Of a stretch of 32,752 nt of DNA, positions 20,168 through 29,686 are shown piece after piece. How positions within the stretch are numbered: position 1 is the first letter of the stretch; each line of letters starts with the position of its first letter. The position numbers were made by a program, and so were the translations under genes. The stretch is from Cudoniella acicularis (taxonomy: Eukaryota; Ascomycota; Leotiomycetes; Helotiales; Helotiaceae). The stretch is taken from the NCBI GenBank assembly GCA_013054445.1, contig JAAMPI010000542.1, positions 1-32,752 on the forward strand, written 5' to 3'. A model generated the notes under the pieces. It was given only the letters and a program-made list of their open reading frames with translations. It was not told where the DNA came from and made no database searches.

Positions 20168-21556
20168 CTATCTGCGACCTCTTCCTCTCCCTCTCCCACG
20201 CCCCCCTCTCGCTCTCCCTGCGCCTCCTCCTCGCTTACCCCCCCCTCGAATGCTTCCTTCATCAAATCTATCGCACAACCTCTCTTCTCCAAAGCCTGTT
20301 TCGCCAAGCCGCAAATAGCTGATAATTCCTTGATCAACAACCGCTAATACCACATTTCGCCAACCATGTCTCAAACGCTGATAAACCTTTGCTGGTCCGC
20401 TGAGCTCAGCGCTTGGCGGGTCCCATGGCGTGCTTTCTAGCAATGAAGTGATTTGTGTGAGCGATGGGATAAAAGTCGAGCGTGCATCGGTAATTGCGAC
20501 TCGAAAATCCGGACTTCCTGGATTGGTTTTGGCAAAGCTGAGAATATTTGTTGGTTTCCAGAGGTGAAAAACCACGCGATAAGGATCTTCTGCGGGCGGT
20601 GAGGAATTCTCCGGAACAGGTGATGGCTTGTGTCTCGGAACGATGGCGATTTGTCGGTAGATTGCGTTGTAAGATCTGTACATTCCTGGCTTTACCAATG
20701 GGCCAAAAGGCGGATGCTGGCTCTCCACCTCACCAAACAGCCCAAAGAGCCAATCGAAGATGCTTGGAGACTCCTTGAGCGAATTAACAACTTGAAAACT
20801 GTGGCTTTCACCAGGCTTTGTTGGATCCCATTCTGGCGCTCTGAAAACAGCATAACCATTTCTCTTGAGATTGGCGTAAACCGTGTACCTATCCAGACTG
20901 ACTTTGCCTCGCTCTCCATTGTTGCCAATCAACATAGCATAAGCAGCTTGTAGACTCATGGGAGCGCCTTCATCAATTCCTTCCAATGCTTCTGCCTTTA
21001 CCTCTTTGCCTCCATTGTCCTGTTGATCATCATCCTCATCGTGAACCACCCCTGTAAATGACGATCGTGTTGGCCACCACAAGTCCAAGTTCCCTCTCTC
21101 AACCAGGTAGAGCGCTTCCTCTGGTAGCAACCACAAACTGGGATGCTTCTTACCCAGGGTAGCCTTTCCCATAGTCTTGAAATGAGGCCCTTTGACCGAT
21201 TCAACGAGTACGACGTGGTCTTCATCCAGGCCTTTCCTCCAATCTTCCAGCACGACCTCATCTCTCTTCAGGCTTGCGTCGCCATAATAGAGCCCCCTTA
21301 TGTGATTTTTCGGAATGTGTGCTCTCGTATAGGCTAGCGCATCATGCATCGCTTGTCTACTGGCTTCAAGAACCCCATCTTGATGCTTGGTACCGTGTGG
21401 CTCGAAGTCTTTCTCACCGCGCTTTGGAAGTTGACCGGATTTCAAAGTCAAGGCAGCGAGGAGTCGAAAATCTTGGGTTTCGTCGCTGGGATCATTGTCT
21501 TCAAGCGATTGCGTGTGCAATGAGGTGATTGGCGTGTCTTCATCTATCTCAGCCAT
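20168..21556 (-). CDS. SEN54: tRNA-splicing endonuclease subunit Sen54
   Basis: Single exon, 462 residues from the ATG at 21556 (MAEIDEDTPITS); the frame is open a little upstream but has no ATG there. The Sen54 N-terminal domain occupies about residues 35-175: LPKRGEKDFEPHGT, the ASRQAMHDAL helix, GKATLGKKHPSLWLLPEEALYLVERGNLDLWW. A C-terminal endonuclease-like region includes LDRYTVYANLKRNGYAVFRAP, PYRVVFHLWKP and NVVLAVVDQGIISYLRLGE. Family knowledge: Sen54 is a structural subunit that pairs with Sen2 in the heterotetramer cutting introns from pre-tRNAs; it lacks the catalytic triad. After the conserved end (GFGEERL) a Gly/Arg tail of about 30 residues (RGGRGRGRGRGRR) is present. An intron-containing tRNA-Leu lies divergently 250 bp upstream. 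Confidence 0.95.
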   Translation of the reverse strand: MAEIDEDTPITSLHTQSLEDNDPSDETQDFRLLAALTLKSGQLPKRGEKDFEPHGTKHQDGVLEASRQAMHDALAYTRAHIPKNHIRGLYYGDASLKRDEVVLEDWRKGLDEDHVVLVESVKGPHFKTMGKATLGKKHPSLWLLPEEALYLVERGNLDLWWPTRSSFTGVVHDEDDDQQDNGGKEVKAEALEGIDEGAPMSLQAAYAMLIGNNGERGKVSLDRYTVYANLKRNGYAVFRAPEWDPTKPGESHSFQVVNSLKESPSIFDWLFGLFGEVESQHPPFGPLVKPGMYRSYNAIYRQIAIVPRHKPSPVPENSSPPAEDPYRVVFHLWKPTNILSFAKTNPGSPDFRVAITDARSTFIPSLTQITSLLESTPWDPPSAELSGPAKVYQRLRHGWRNVVLAVVDQGIISYLRLGETGFGEERLCDRFDEGSIRGGGKRGGGAGRARGGRGRGRGRGRR

Positions 21557-21804
21557 TGTGGAAGATGTTATTTGTCGTGAGAGATGTCCTGTCTTCAATT
21601 AAAAGCTTTTTCTGACTCAAGGCCCCAGCCTTGCGCATCAGCCTTCGGCTTCGGCTTCGGCTAAATCGTGGATGAGACCACAAATTGCTTAGTGGTTTAA
21701 TAAAGCAAAATAAGGATTTCCATTCACAAATTGTTGCAATCAGCAGCAAAACTGGGAGTGTAAGTCACTCTTCCAACGATCTGAAAAAACATGGTACTAA
21801 TTCA
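21557..21804. other. Divergent spacer between SEN54 and tRNA-Leu
   Basis: 248 bp. Includes a CTTCGG triplication at about 21644-21661 and an AT-rich stretch immediately 5' of the tRNA. Confidence 0.6.
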
Positions 21805-21911
21805 ATATAGCTGGCCGAGTGGTTAAGGCGCTGTGTTTAGGAACGCTGAAAGGCATCTTAAATCTTATTCCGCAGTGGGAAACCGCGCAGGTTCGAATCC
21901 TGCGGCTCTCA
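21805..21911 (+). tRNA. tRNA-Leu(UAG) with intron; acceptor stem imperfect
   Basis: A box TGGCCGAGTGG (21812-21822) and B box GGTTCGAATCC (21890-21900) are perfect. The D arm is GCC/GGC. The anticodon stem CTGTG pairs with CGCAG (one G-U). The loop reads T-T-TAG-G with G37, giving anticodon UAG (reads CUA, Leu), followed by a 28-nt intron at 21842-21869 in the canonical place after position 37. A short variable arm (GGGAAACC) as in class II tRNAs and a perfect T stem GCAGG/CCTGC follow. The 3' acceptor strand is GGCTCTC, but the 5' strand ATATAGC pairs badly; allowing a one-base deletion before the A box, TATAGCT gives five pairs (one a wobble). A T10 terminator follows at once. It is either a slightly decayed tRNA gene or a functional one with a weak acceptor. 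Confidence 0.7.
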
Positions 21912-21915
21912 ATGA

Positions 21916-21925
21916 TTTTTTTTTT
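21916..21925 (+). terminator. RNA polymerase III T-run terminator of tRNA-Leu
   Basis: Ten consecutive T residues begin 5 nt after the discriminator base, followed by a second T7 run. This is a typical strong pol III stop. Confidence 0.8.
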
Positions 21926-23886
21926 GATTTTTTTACCCTTTTTGTCTTTATAAATTTACTATTTTCTTAACCAAACCCTTTATCTTATCTCTATCTCCTT
22001 TTCTTTATATTTTTTTTTAACAACGTAAGAGAACAATTAGAATAAATTCTATTTTCTTTTTTGGAACGCTTGGTGGCAAAATGATTGATCTAACCCTTTA
22101 TACCCTTTCTCTTTCACACATCAAAAACCTTGGATCTAGTTTCCTCGTTGAAAAAGAATTTCTATCTAAATTCAGAGAAAAAAGCTATAATTATTTCACA
22201 CTCTTTTGGATTAATGAATTAATTGATTTGGTAGATCCAATTAAACAATTGAAATAAAAGAATGAATATCATTATATACGAGAAGGATTCAAATCATATT
22301 TTAATCTAATCTAACATATCAAAGAGGCATCCCATAACAATATCCCTCGAAATTAAACACACCCGTATACATTTAATAGAATTTAATTAATCAATCAAAA
22401 ATAATCTCGTAAATTACCTTATACGCACCTGCGGTCCTTCTGCATAGAGCCTTCGTACCACCTCGTCACACACATACATCCCTATCAAAGTCTTTATCAC
22501 AGAAACACACTCTCTCAAATTCTGCAAACCTGATCAATCCCGTTAAAATAAAAAATTGGTATCGGACCTCTACCTCTTCGTTTGTTCCCAAATCTCGGAT
22601 ACGACAAAAAATGACAAAAAGTTCGACCATGAAATCCATCCCGCATTTAATCACCATCTCACCCGCCCCCAAAAAACCCCCACAATTTCTACGAGTTTTC
22701 CCCACTCTCTCAAAAAGCTCAATTCTCATTCAAAGAAGTCAGCCTTAAACTTCAATAATTCTCCACTTCGAAGCCTATTCACTTATTTTCTCATCTCGGC
22801 CAGTTCGGGTCTCAGCCCTATTTCAGCTAGGTTATTTGGAGTTGGCAGCGTTAGCTGGCCCCCACTTTGTATTTGTACCTGTGGTTTTCAGATGTTAGGC
22901 GTTCTGGTGCGAATGTGGCAATATGCCTCGCCCCCAAACTTGACTTGTGTGTGTATGACGCGTCTGTATCATTTGCAGGAGGGGGGAGTAAAGAGGCTTG
23001 GGAGATGCGAGACAATGAATGGGCTGAAAATGAAATCGGGAGAGATGCTGTTAAGTATCGGAGTGGCTTTCCAGCCCCAATTTCAGCCTCAGCCTTACAA
23101 GTTGAGGTTAGAAATGGATCTCCAAAGTTTAAACAATGTAGAAAGAGAAGAAAGGATGGGAAAGAAAGAGCAAGGGAAAATCGCACAAAACATAAGAAGA
23201 GAATATTATCATCACTCTCATTATCTGTACTAATGTAGCTTCCCCTCCAACCCCTAGCTCCTGTAAACCACACTGTACATCCACCTTCAATTCCAATTCT
23301 GCCTCGCATTCAGCAAGCAAGAAGCCATCATCCACAAAAATTGGCCATCGAGGCAATTCCTTCCAAATTTCATATACACATGAAGATGTAAAGTTGGGTA
23401 GATTACTCACTAACCCAATACCACAACAACGCCTGGGAAATGCAAAGTCCCTCGAGGAAGAAGGTATTCATCCCTTTCCCGATAATGCGTCTCTTGCGAA
23501 AAAAAATTCATCTGATATCCGCGCCCCGAATTGTGTCCAATTCTGTGACTGTGCCAGCCTCCCACCCCGTGGTGCCGTATCCTGAACGCCTGCCTGCCAA
23601 ACCCCGTCCATGCCATAGGTGTGATGCATTTCCAATGTAAAATCGACCGCCTTCCGTCCAGCCTGCCGCCTTGACATGTGTTTTGGATCATGTTGGATTG
23701 GCAGCGATGTATGTGGGTTGTTGGTTATCAAGATATCCTGGTAAGATTTCAGCACCCTAATATCGTCCGTATAAAGAACTTCGAGATGCTTTTCTCTCAT
23801 CAATCATGTTTGCATGACTTTCGTTAAATCCTCTCCCGCCATCTTTCTACCCAAATAGTGTTAGATACGCGCAAAGTATATGTTCA
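21926..23886. other. Long gene-free stretch: AT-rich part, then possible untranslated RNA
   Basis: 21926-22430 is very AT-rich. 22440-22760 is pyrimidine-rich with CACACACATAC- and CTCTCTCAAA-type runs like a leader. 22800-23800 has balanced composition and several overlapping frames on both strands (up to 225 codons, none starting at ATG at full length), but no domain or splice-consistent gene. The right end, to about 23800, is probably 3' UTR of the arrestin gene. A 111-codon minus frame 23468-23803 starts with ATG but is not protein-like. Confidence 0.45.
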
Positions 23887-25202
23887 TCATTCGATGACCA
23901 TTTTCCTTTGACCCCCGACCATGGTCCATCCCAGTGCTTTCAATGCGTCTTTGTCGTGTTCCCGGATGATAGTACACGCTGGAAGCATAGGATTGTGTGG
24001 ATCTACGTGCGATGCGTCTTTAGCTGCTTGTTCGATTGCGTCCATTTCCTCCTTACAGTCCTGCTGGTCGAGAGGGCACACTACGATCGGTTGCCTTAAA
24101 ACGATGTCTCTTGCTGCAGACATATGCGCCTATTCAGATGATTAGCAGCGTTTTGAGAAATGTGGGGGCCCTCTAAGCTACCTTGATTATTAGAAAGAAC
24201 TCAATTTTGTAGAGAGTTCCTGTAGTTGTGAACGAGTTGACTGAGTACATTGGAAATGCAGCCTTCCCTCGACGTATTATTCCTTCCGCATCACGCAGTT
24301 CTTTGGATGGGAAAACTAGGCCCAAATTCGTGAAATACCCCGCTTCAGGTAGCTTCACCCCAACAACTTGAGTGTGTTTCGCTATTCGATTGACCTTTTT
24401 CGTTGGTTCGTCGCCTTCTGGATTATATGTGATCTCCTCTTCTATTCCAATCGTGATTTTCTGTATCACGACTTTCTTTGCCTTATTCAACCAGTCCGGA
24501 TTTGGTGAGATTTTTATGTAGACACTTACGGGGTCCAAGGGACCATAGGACCACCGTGGTAACGATATGCCCAGTGTAACTAAATGGTCTGCCGTCTTCT
24601 CCGCTGCTTCAGGTCGATTGTACATGCCGAATGTCGATAACGTATCATATCTTTGTATCGGTACCGGAAATGCAAACTTCTTCTGATTCTGCCCTTGCTG
24701 AACCGTCACCACCAGCTCATAGAACGTCTCAGCTGTTCGACTGGGAAGTTGTAAAGATGCAGGCGGTATCCGTCGATTACTCTCTTCTCCTCCTCTTCCA
24801 AATGGTATAAATAGGACGAATGGCAGATCCATCAAAACGACGCTCTCCGATTCCTTGCCTGCCTGGCATCTAAATAACAGTAATTCCTTCCCAACCACAT
24901 CCGTCGTTTCTCGTCGTGGCGTTCCTAGATGCTTCTTCGCGAGCGACTCGGCCGAGGGATGTATTGTTTCTCTCCGCTGTAGACATATCCGTACCAGCGA
25001 CTATCGCGACAGGCGCAGATATTCCCGTGAGCGGTCTGACCTCTACCTTGCCCTCTATCCTTGGCTGCGTGCACAACATCAGTATGCGAATGCAAAATAG
25101 CTACAATTACGTTAAAAAGCTCACCAATGTCGCCGATATGCCTGGATACCCAACGAGGAAGTTGCTGTTTGGCGGCCCCGAGACTCTGACAAATGCAGCC
25201 AT
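23887..25202 (-). CDS. Arrestin-domain protein, frame interrupted near 25001
   Basis: Segments: 25125..25202 (MAAFVRVSGPPNSNFLVGYP), a 60-nt intron 25065..25124 (GTGAGC...CGCAG), 25002..25064 (PRIEGKVEVRPLTGISAPVAI), one unread base at 25001, 24182..25000 (SLVRICLQRRETIHPSAES onward), a 52-nt intron 24130..24181 (GTAGCT...AATAG), and 23887..24129 (AHMSAARDIVLRQPIVV to MVIE stop). Read this way it gives about 400 residues with an arrestin N-like beta sandwich and an arrestin C-like half (FFLIIKAHMSAARDI, RQPIVVCPLD). Alternatively a 46-nt intron 25001..25046 (GTAGAG...GATAG) restores the frame but removes a well-formed beta strand. Family knowledge: fungal arrestins are adaptors for ubiquitin ligases and receptor or transporter trafficking; the specific client is unknown. 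The gene is divergent from the cyclophilin gene. Confidence 0.8.
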
Positions 25203-25910
25203 GTTGTCTCGGGCTCAGGCTGGCGCAACAGCGCGGTCTGCGCCCAGATAATAGAGGTGTCGACAGTCAGGATGAAAAGTTTGAAAATAAGGTGTTCATG
25301 TGGGTTCGAAGCTTGTCCAGGTCGTGCGGCGCAAATTGAAGAGAGTGGGTTGTGAAAAGAGCTCGTCGTTACGATACAAGCAAGGCTCCGCTCAGCTGTT
25401 GATGTCGATACAAAGTCGTTGGTGCGGCGGCGAGGTTGATCCGATGGTTCCCCCGGCGGAAACGTGCTTGTACTCGGAGAGGCTGACAGGCGGTTGAAGG
25501 CTTCAGAATCGGGATTTCTTTTGTGGTCGTGATTCGAGAGGCCGTTGCTCATGTCTGACAGACGGACAACAGATCAATGTCCTGTCCAAACAAAGTGCAG
25601 GTGTAAGGCCTGAATACCCACTTGTCGCTTATTATGCGGATGGCTTTCGATACTTTGAGGTTTGAAAGTTTAGCGCGCCGATAACCCTTGGAACCTTGGA
25701 AGGCCGCCGGAGCCTGGAGTCAATCGAGACCCCGCTTTACGTCGACAGATGCGCTTTTGTTTTTTTGTGTTTTGTGTACTTTCATCCTCCCGCCCCAGGA
25801 GCTTCACAAACATCTCACCCCGCCATTGAGAGCTCAGCCCTACCGGTACGCTCGTCCCCCACTTCACACGACGATGCTGGCGTCGAGATTCAGCTCCAAC
25901 TTTCGCCGCC
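25203..25910. other. Divergent promoter region, arrestin / cyclophilin
   Basis: 708 bp between the two start codons. Open frames on both strands lack start or domain support. The last 60 bp before 25911 are C-rich leader ending in TCGCCGCCATG, a good initiation context. Confidence 0.6.
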
Positions 25911-26474
25911 ATGTCTGTCACGCTGCACACCAACCTCGGTGACATTAAAATCGAGGTCTTCTGCGAAAGTGTGCCCAAAACTGCAGAGGTACTGTACCTA
26001 TTTCATTAAACATCCCCAGCACATTTTGAAACATGAACAAAACTAACTCGACCTTCCTGATAGAACTTCATTGCGCTCTGCGCCTCCGGCTACTACGATG
26101 GCTCTGCTTTCCACCGTCTCATCCCTCACTTCATGATTCAGACTGGAGCTCCCCCAGCGCAACCCAAAGGAGGCGTGTCGATATGGGAGGAACCTTTCGA
26201 GGACGAGATTCGACCTGCGCTACGGCACAACGCGAGGGGTATTGTAAGCATGGCAAATAAGGGTCCTGGTACGAATGGGAGCCAGTTCTTCATTTGCTTC
26301 GACAAGGCGCCGCATTTGGATGGCAAGAATACCGTATTTGGGCATGTTATTGGTGAGGATGGTCTAGCCACGCTGAGTAAAATGGAAGCGATTGAAGCGG
26401 ATAAGAAGAATAGGCCGAAGGAAACGATTAAGATCGAGAGTATTACGATCCACGCAAATCCGTTGGCAGGTTGA
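25911..26474 (+). CDS. CYP10: Peptidyl-prolyl cis-trans isomerase, PPIL3/Cyp10 type
   Basis: Exons 25911..25988 and 26064..26474 (162 residues). The 75-nt intron has a GTACTG donor, an ACTAAC branch and a TGATAG acceptor, in phase 0. It is a single-domain cyclophilin starting MSVTLHTNLGDIKIEVFCE, with YYDGSAFHRLIPHFMIQTG (the catalytic Arg and the Phe/Met/Gln of the active site), GIVSMANKGPGTNGSQFFI and LDGKNTVFGHVI. His replaces the CypA active-site Trp (APHLDGK), as in the PPIL3 group. It ends ITIHANPLAG, a hallmark of that group. Family knowledge: PPIL3-type cyclophilins associate with the spliceosome. No signal peptide, so cytosolic or nuclear. Confidence 0.95.
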
Positions 26475-27115
26475 TGGTGTCAAAAGAGGTGATGGGAAGG
26501 AAAAAGCCCCCAACCGATGTGCCAGCTCTACTATTCTACAAGAGACTACCACGAAATCTAAATCTGGCTTGCCATTCGCCATATCACAAATTCAAATTTC
26601 CAACGGGTTACACAATGGAGTCAAAAAGGTGGCCTAAAAAAGCGACTGTCATATGCGAAACACGCAGCTGCTCGCGGCCATGCGAAGATTGGACCACGTT
26701 GCTGCTATAGTGTCATCTATCATATCAAATAAATAAATAAACTTCTCACAGCAATAAATGCGATGAGTTTCCTCAACTCCCGTCCCCTTAGAGACCGATT
26801 CTCATGAGCACCGGTCACTAGAAATCTTCAGTAAACCAACTGTTTATCATGAATTGGATGTACGCGTTTTATTCTTCATTCATTAGCAACATCGAGGTAC
26901 CTAGTTAGTTACACGGGTGTTGGGATTGCACCAACGTCATGAGGTGATGGGTTCTCCCAGCACATCCAAACGCCAGCTTATGCAAGCAATCGTCGTAAAA
27001 AGCCATCTTCATGTCCAAACGCCTCGTTATTATGCTAAAACGTAACAAGGAGCCAACGTGTCTTAATGCCGTACGTCAATGTCCGAAGCATCTAGTGTTA
27101 AATACCCGATGTATT
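26475..27115. other. Convergent intergenic, cyclophilin / LCB3 3' ends
   Basis: 641 bp of 3' untranslated and spacer DNA. AAATAAATAAATAAA near 26729-26743 may serve as the cyclophilin poly(A) signal region. No gene seen. Confidence 0.6.
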
Positions 27116-29218
27116 CTAGCGAATTGGGCGGTTATGGACACCCATTCCTAAGCCGACGACTTCAAAAATTATAGGATTTCCCTCGACGGCAAGCCACGCA
27201 ATTCCTTTGTGAAGTTAGCCTATATCTATCTGATCTAGCATCTCGTGAACTTACCCGTATAGACAACGAGTTTGGTGACGACCTCAACATCGTATCTTAC
27301 TCGTGGCTTTTCGAGTCGAGAAAACAACTCCTTCTCCTCCAGCTCATTGTGTTGCCCTACTAGAATAACAGCCTCGTCATCCCGACCTTCTGGTTCACCG
27401 CCAAGAGGTGGCGTTAAGGGCGCGAACGAAACATGCCCTTGACCCATCATCTGCTCAAAGGAACCGACCCTAGATTGAGCAGGAGTGGGAAGATTCCCAG
27501 TGGTTGAGGGTGCTAATGATGCCGAAATTCCAGAGGCTTGCGAGACTGATCCATCTTTGTCAACGTTTGGAGCAACGGAGAAGTAGTCCTTTTCTTGATT
27601 CGCTGGGCGTGGAGACTGTGCTCTTGATGCCGAATCGGACGGGTTTGTTAGGCTATCTCTCCTCCTTTTCTCTCTATACGCCAACGTTTCATAAGCGTCT
27701 GCCGCTGATTGGGGACCAATGGATACCGAACGACCACGCCCAGGATGCCGTATGGAGGTGAGGAGACCAGGGAGGTCAGATACGGAAGGCATAACGTTGT
27801 CGACCTTTAGTCGTGAGGGAATCTTCTTATATTCGGAGGCTGGCATGAAGAATTTTCGTGGAAGAACGAATCCGTATTTCTCGATAATGCGAAATAGGTG
27901 AGGGAGAAATTTGAGCAGTGCTGGTTTCATCACTTCCCTCCAGGCAAAAATCACCAAAACTCCAACAGCAACACGCGCAATTACTGTTATCCATCCCATA
28001 TGTTCAAGGTCAAAAGGAACTGTGGCAGGAACTGGAACGTCCCATGCCCAATCCCCAACTGCGTAATGCCAGCCACCTATCTCAATCCCTATCATCACTC
28101 CTGCAAATGAAACACTGTCATCAAAGCAAGGACAATCATCAGCCGGCTCTGGGTGTATGCGGATCAGGCAGATGATGACAAGAGCAACTGTGGCAGGTGC
28201 TAACCAAGAGCTACTATGAAGCCACTTGTCGATGTCTGGGCCGTAGATGCATTCGATTGCAGAAATCCCTGCTCCAATCACACTGCCAACGATAACATCC
28301 AGGAACCCATGCATCCCACAATAGAGTCGTCCTAGAATGATGGACAACGCATAACAGTAGCTAACCACTTCCAAAACAAGTTTCGTTGAGGCTTGTAGTT
28401 GGCAATCAGGAGAGTGGACGGCAAAAATAGCATACACAGCAACTGACACAGCATTTGCTGAATGTGTCGAGGGAAAGCCATACTCGAGGGCAGCTGAGCC
28501 TGACATAGTGATTCGATGGAGTGGTGGAGAGAGAGGCCGTGGCAGGGAGAACATGTCTTTCAGAAAACCTGTAAAAAATACCCCGCTGGCTAGAATGTGA
28601 ACCATCCTATGTCATGTCAGTATTCATCTTGCATGGAACATTTTGCAATTATTACCCTCTACCTAAAGAGGTATGCCCACACCAGAAAAGGATCGGAAGC
28701 GCAACCATGAAGAACGTATGTGTACCAAGATTTGCCGTTACTGAAAAGTAGGTGTCGAGTGCCGGAGACCTCATCTTGTCCTGCATCCATGCTAGATAAG
28801 GGGTCTCCCAACGAATTAAAGGCAGCAGCTTCTGTCGGAGAGTATATCGCCATGGCGGGAGTTTGCGCTTGTCTGTGAAGAAGTTTCAGCAAAAGCCACC
28901 AAGTCACAATGCGACCGCTGGGGTGGTAACAAGAACAAGGCACTTGGAGACAGGTCCGGAATGCGCAATCTCATGATAATGACCGGCCGAGTCGTGCACT
29001 TGCCGCGGACAATGGCATCTGTCCTAGACTGCAAAGCGCATCTTGCGCTATACAGCGCAACAAAGCGACGTGAAGATTCGGCAGTGGAAGGGCTCACAGT
29101 GATCCAAACTTCGCAATCCTGCATCTGGAACCTCTTCTGCCGTATCAATCGCTATCGCTGGTGGGGCATCCGGGAATTTCTCGAGCTCTGGGCCAGAGCC
29201 ATTAGCTGGAGGACACAT
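27116..29218 (-). CDS. LCB3: Long-chain (sphingoid) base-1-phosphate phosphatase, PAP2 family
   Basis: Four exons: 29098..29218, 28656..28872, 27255..28606, 27116..27204 (592 residues). All introns are GT-AG and phases match: 225 nt (GTGAGC...TTCACAG, phase 1, giving LDHYKRKLPPWRY), 49 nt (GTAATA...CATAG, phase 2, giving SLGRGMVHI) and 50 nt (GTAAGT...CAAAG, phase 1, giving VYTGIAWLAVEGNP). The three PAP2 motifs are present: K129DMFSLPRP, PSTHS (158-162, with H161) and GRLYCGMHGFLD (205-216, with H212). Several membrane helices surround them. After about residue 380 comes a long Ser/Pro-rich cytosolic region, then a last hydrophobic helix in exon 4. Family knowledge: Lcb3/Ysr2 enzymes dephosphorylate dihydrosphingosine- and phytosphingosine-1-phosphate in the ER. 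The start is the first ATG in frame; the leader is short. Divergent from RHO4. Confidence 0.93.
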
Positions 29219-29603
29219 TGATGCATTCGGCGCGCAGCATGTATATAGCTTCGTGGGACAAGAGAGGGCGTTGGAGGCACCCGAGCGGTCCAAGGGATTT
29301 GAAGGAGTGACAATGGACGTTGGTGACGGGATGCTCGAGGTGATGTTGGATCCTCCTCCTAAAACCGTTGCAGACGGGATCCACCTCGGCTGGCGGCTTG
29401 CGCTGTGGAGGCCTGCCGCACTGCCGCAGAACCAAGTGTGGCTTGAGCCGCGACCAGGTTCTTGCTGTCGGCGCGTTGCGATAGCAACTGCTGTTTACGG
29501 CGGGAAGCTTAAAGATCTTCCTCGTGATGAAACCTCCTGGAGTTCCTCCACATTCCCAGAACACACCTTCACCTTCGAAATTCTTCTCCCAGATCTACGA
29601 TTG

Positions 29604-29612
29604 TATATTTAA
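29604..29612 (+). promoter_or_regulatory. TATA box of RHO4
   Basis: TATATTTAA lies 75 bp before the ATG, followed by a CATCTCATCACC leader. Position and sequence fit a core TATA element. Confidence 0.5.
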
Positions 29613-29654
29613 GACAGTCGTCTGATTGCCTCACTTTCATCTCATCACCCGCCG

Positions 29655-29672
29655 CGCGAGTCGAAACTCGCG
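29655..29672 (+). promoter_or_regulatory. Leader hairpin just before the RHO4 start codon
   Basis: CGCGAGT (29655-29661), loop CGAA, ACTCGCG (29666-29672): a perfect 7-bp GC-rich stem with a tetraloop, 14 nt before the ATG. Such stems can slow scanning ribosomes; that effect is inferred. Confidence 0.5.
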
Positions 29673-29686
29673 AGTTAAACGTGACA

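Larger units (their letters stand above)
29219..29686. other. Divergent promoter region, LCB3 / RHO4
   Basis: 468 bp. On the RHO4 side a TATA-like TATATTTAA (29604-29612) and a leader hairpin are listed separately. On the LCB3 side TATATA lies at about 29241-29246. A 119-codon plus frame (29253-29612) is accidental; it has no domain and overlaps the TATA box. Confidence 0.6.

Noticed and set aside
22556..23233. 225-codon plus-strand frame in the gene-poor stretch
   Set aside because: No ATG at the start of the open frame, no domain, and competing frames on both strands over the same bases; the composition looks like untranslated DNA.
22851..23309. 152-codon minus-strand frame
   Set aside because: Overlaps equally long plus frames, has no recognisable domain, and no introns extend it.
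23468..23803. 111-codon minus frame with ATG downstream of the arrestin gene
   Set aside because: Lies in the expected 3' UTR, is not protein-like and has no splice link to the arrestin exons.
28659..28943. 94-codon minus frame overlapping LCB3 exon 2
   Set aside because: The adjacent frame gives the conserved LCB3 sequence with correct splice phases on both sides.
29253..29612. 119-codon plus frame in the LCB3/RHO4 spacer
   Set aside because: Overlaps the RHO4 TATA box and LCB3 promoter, and has no domain.
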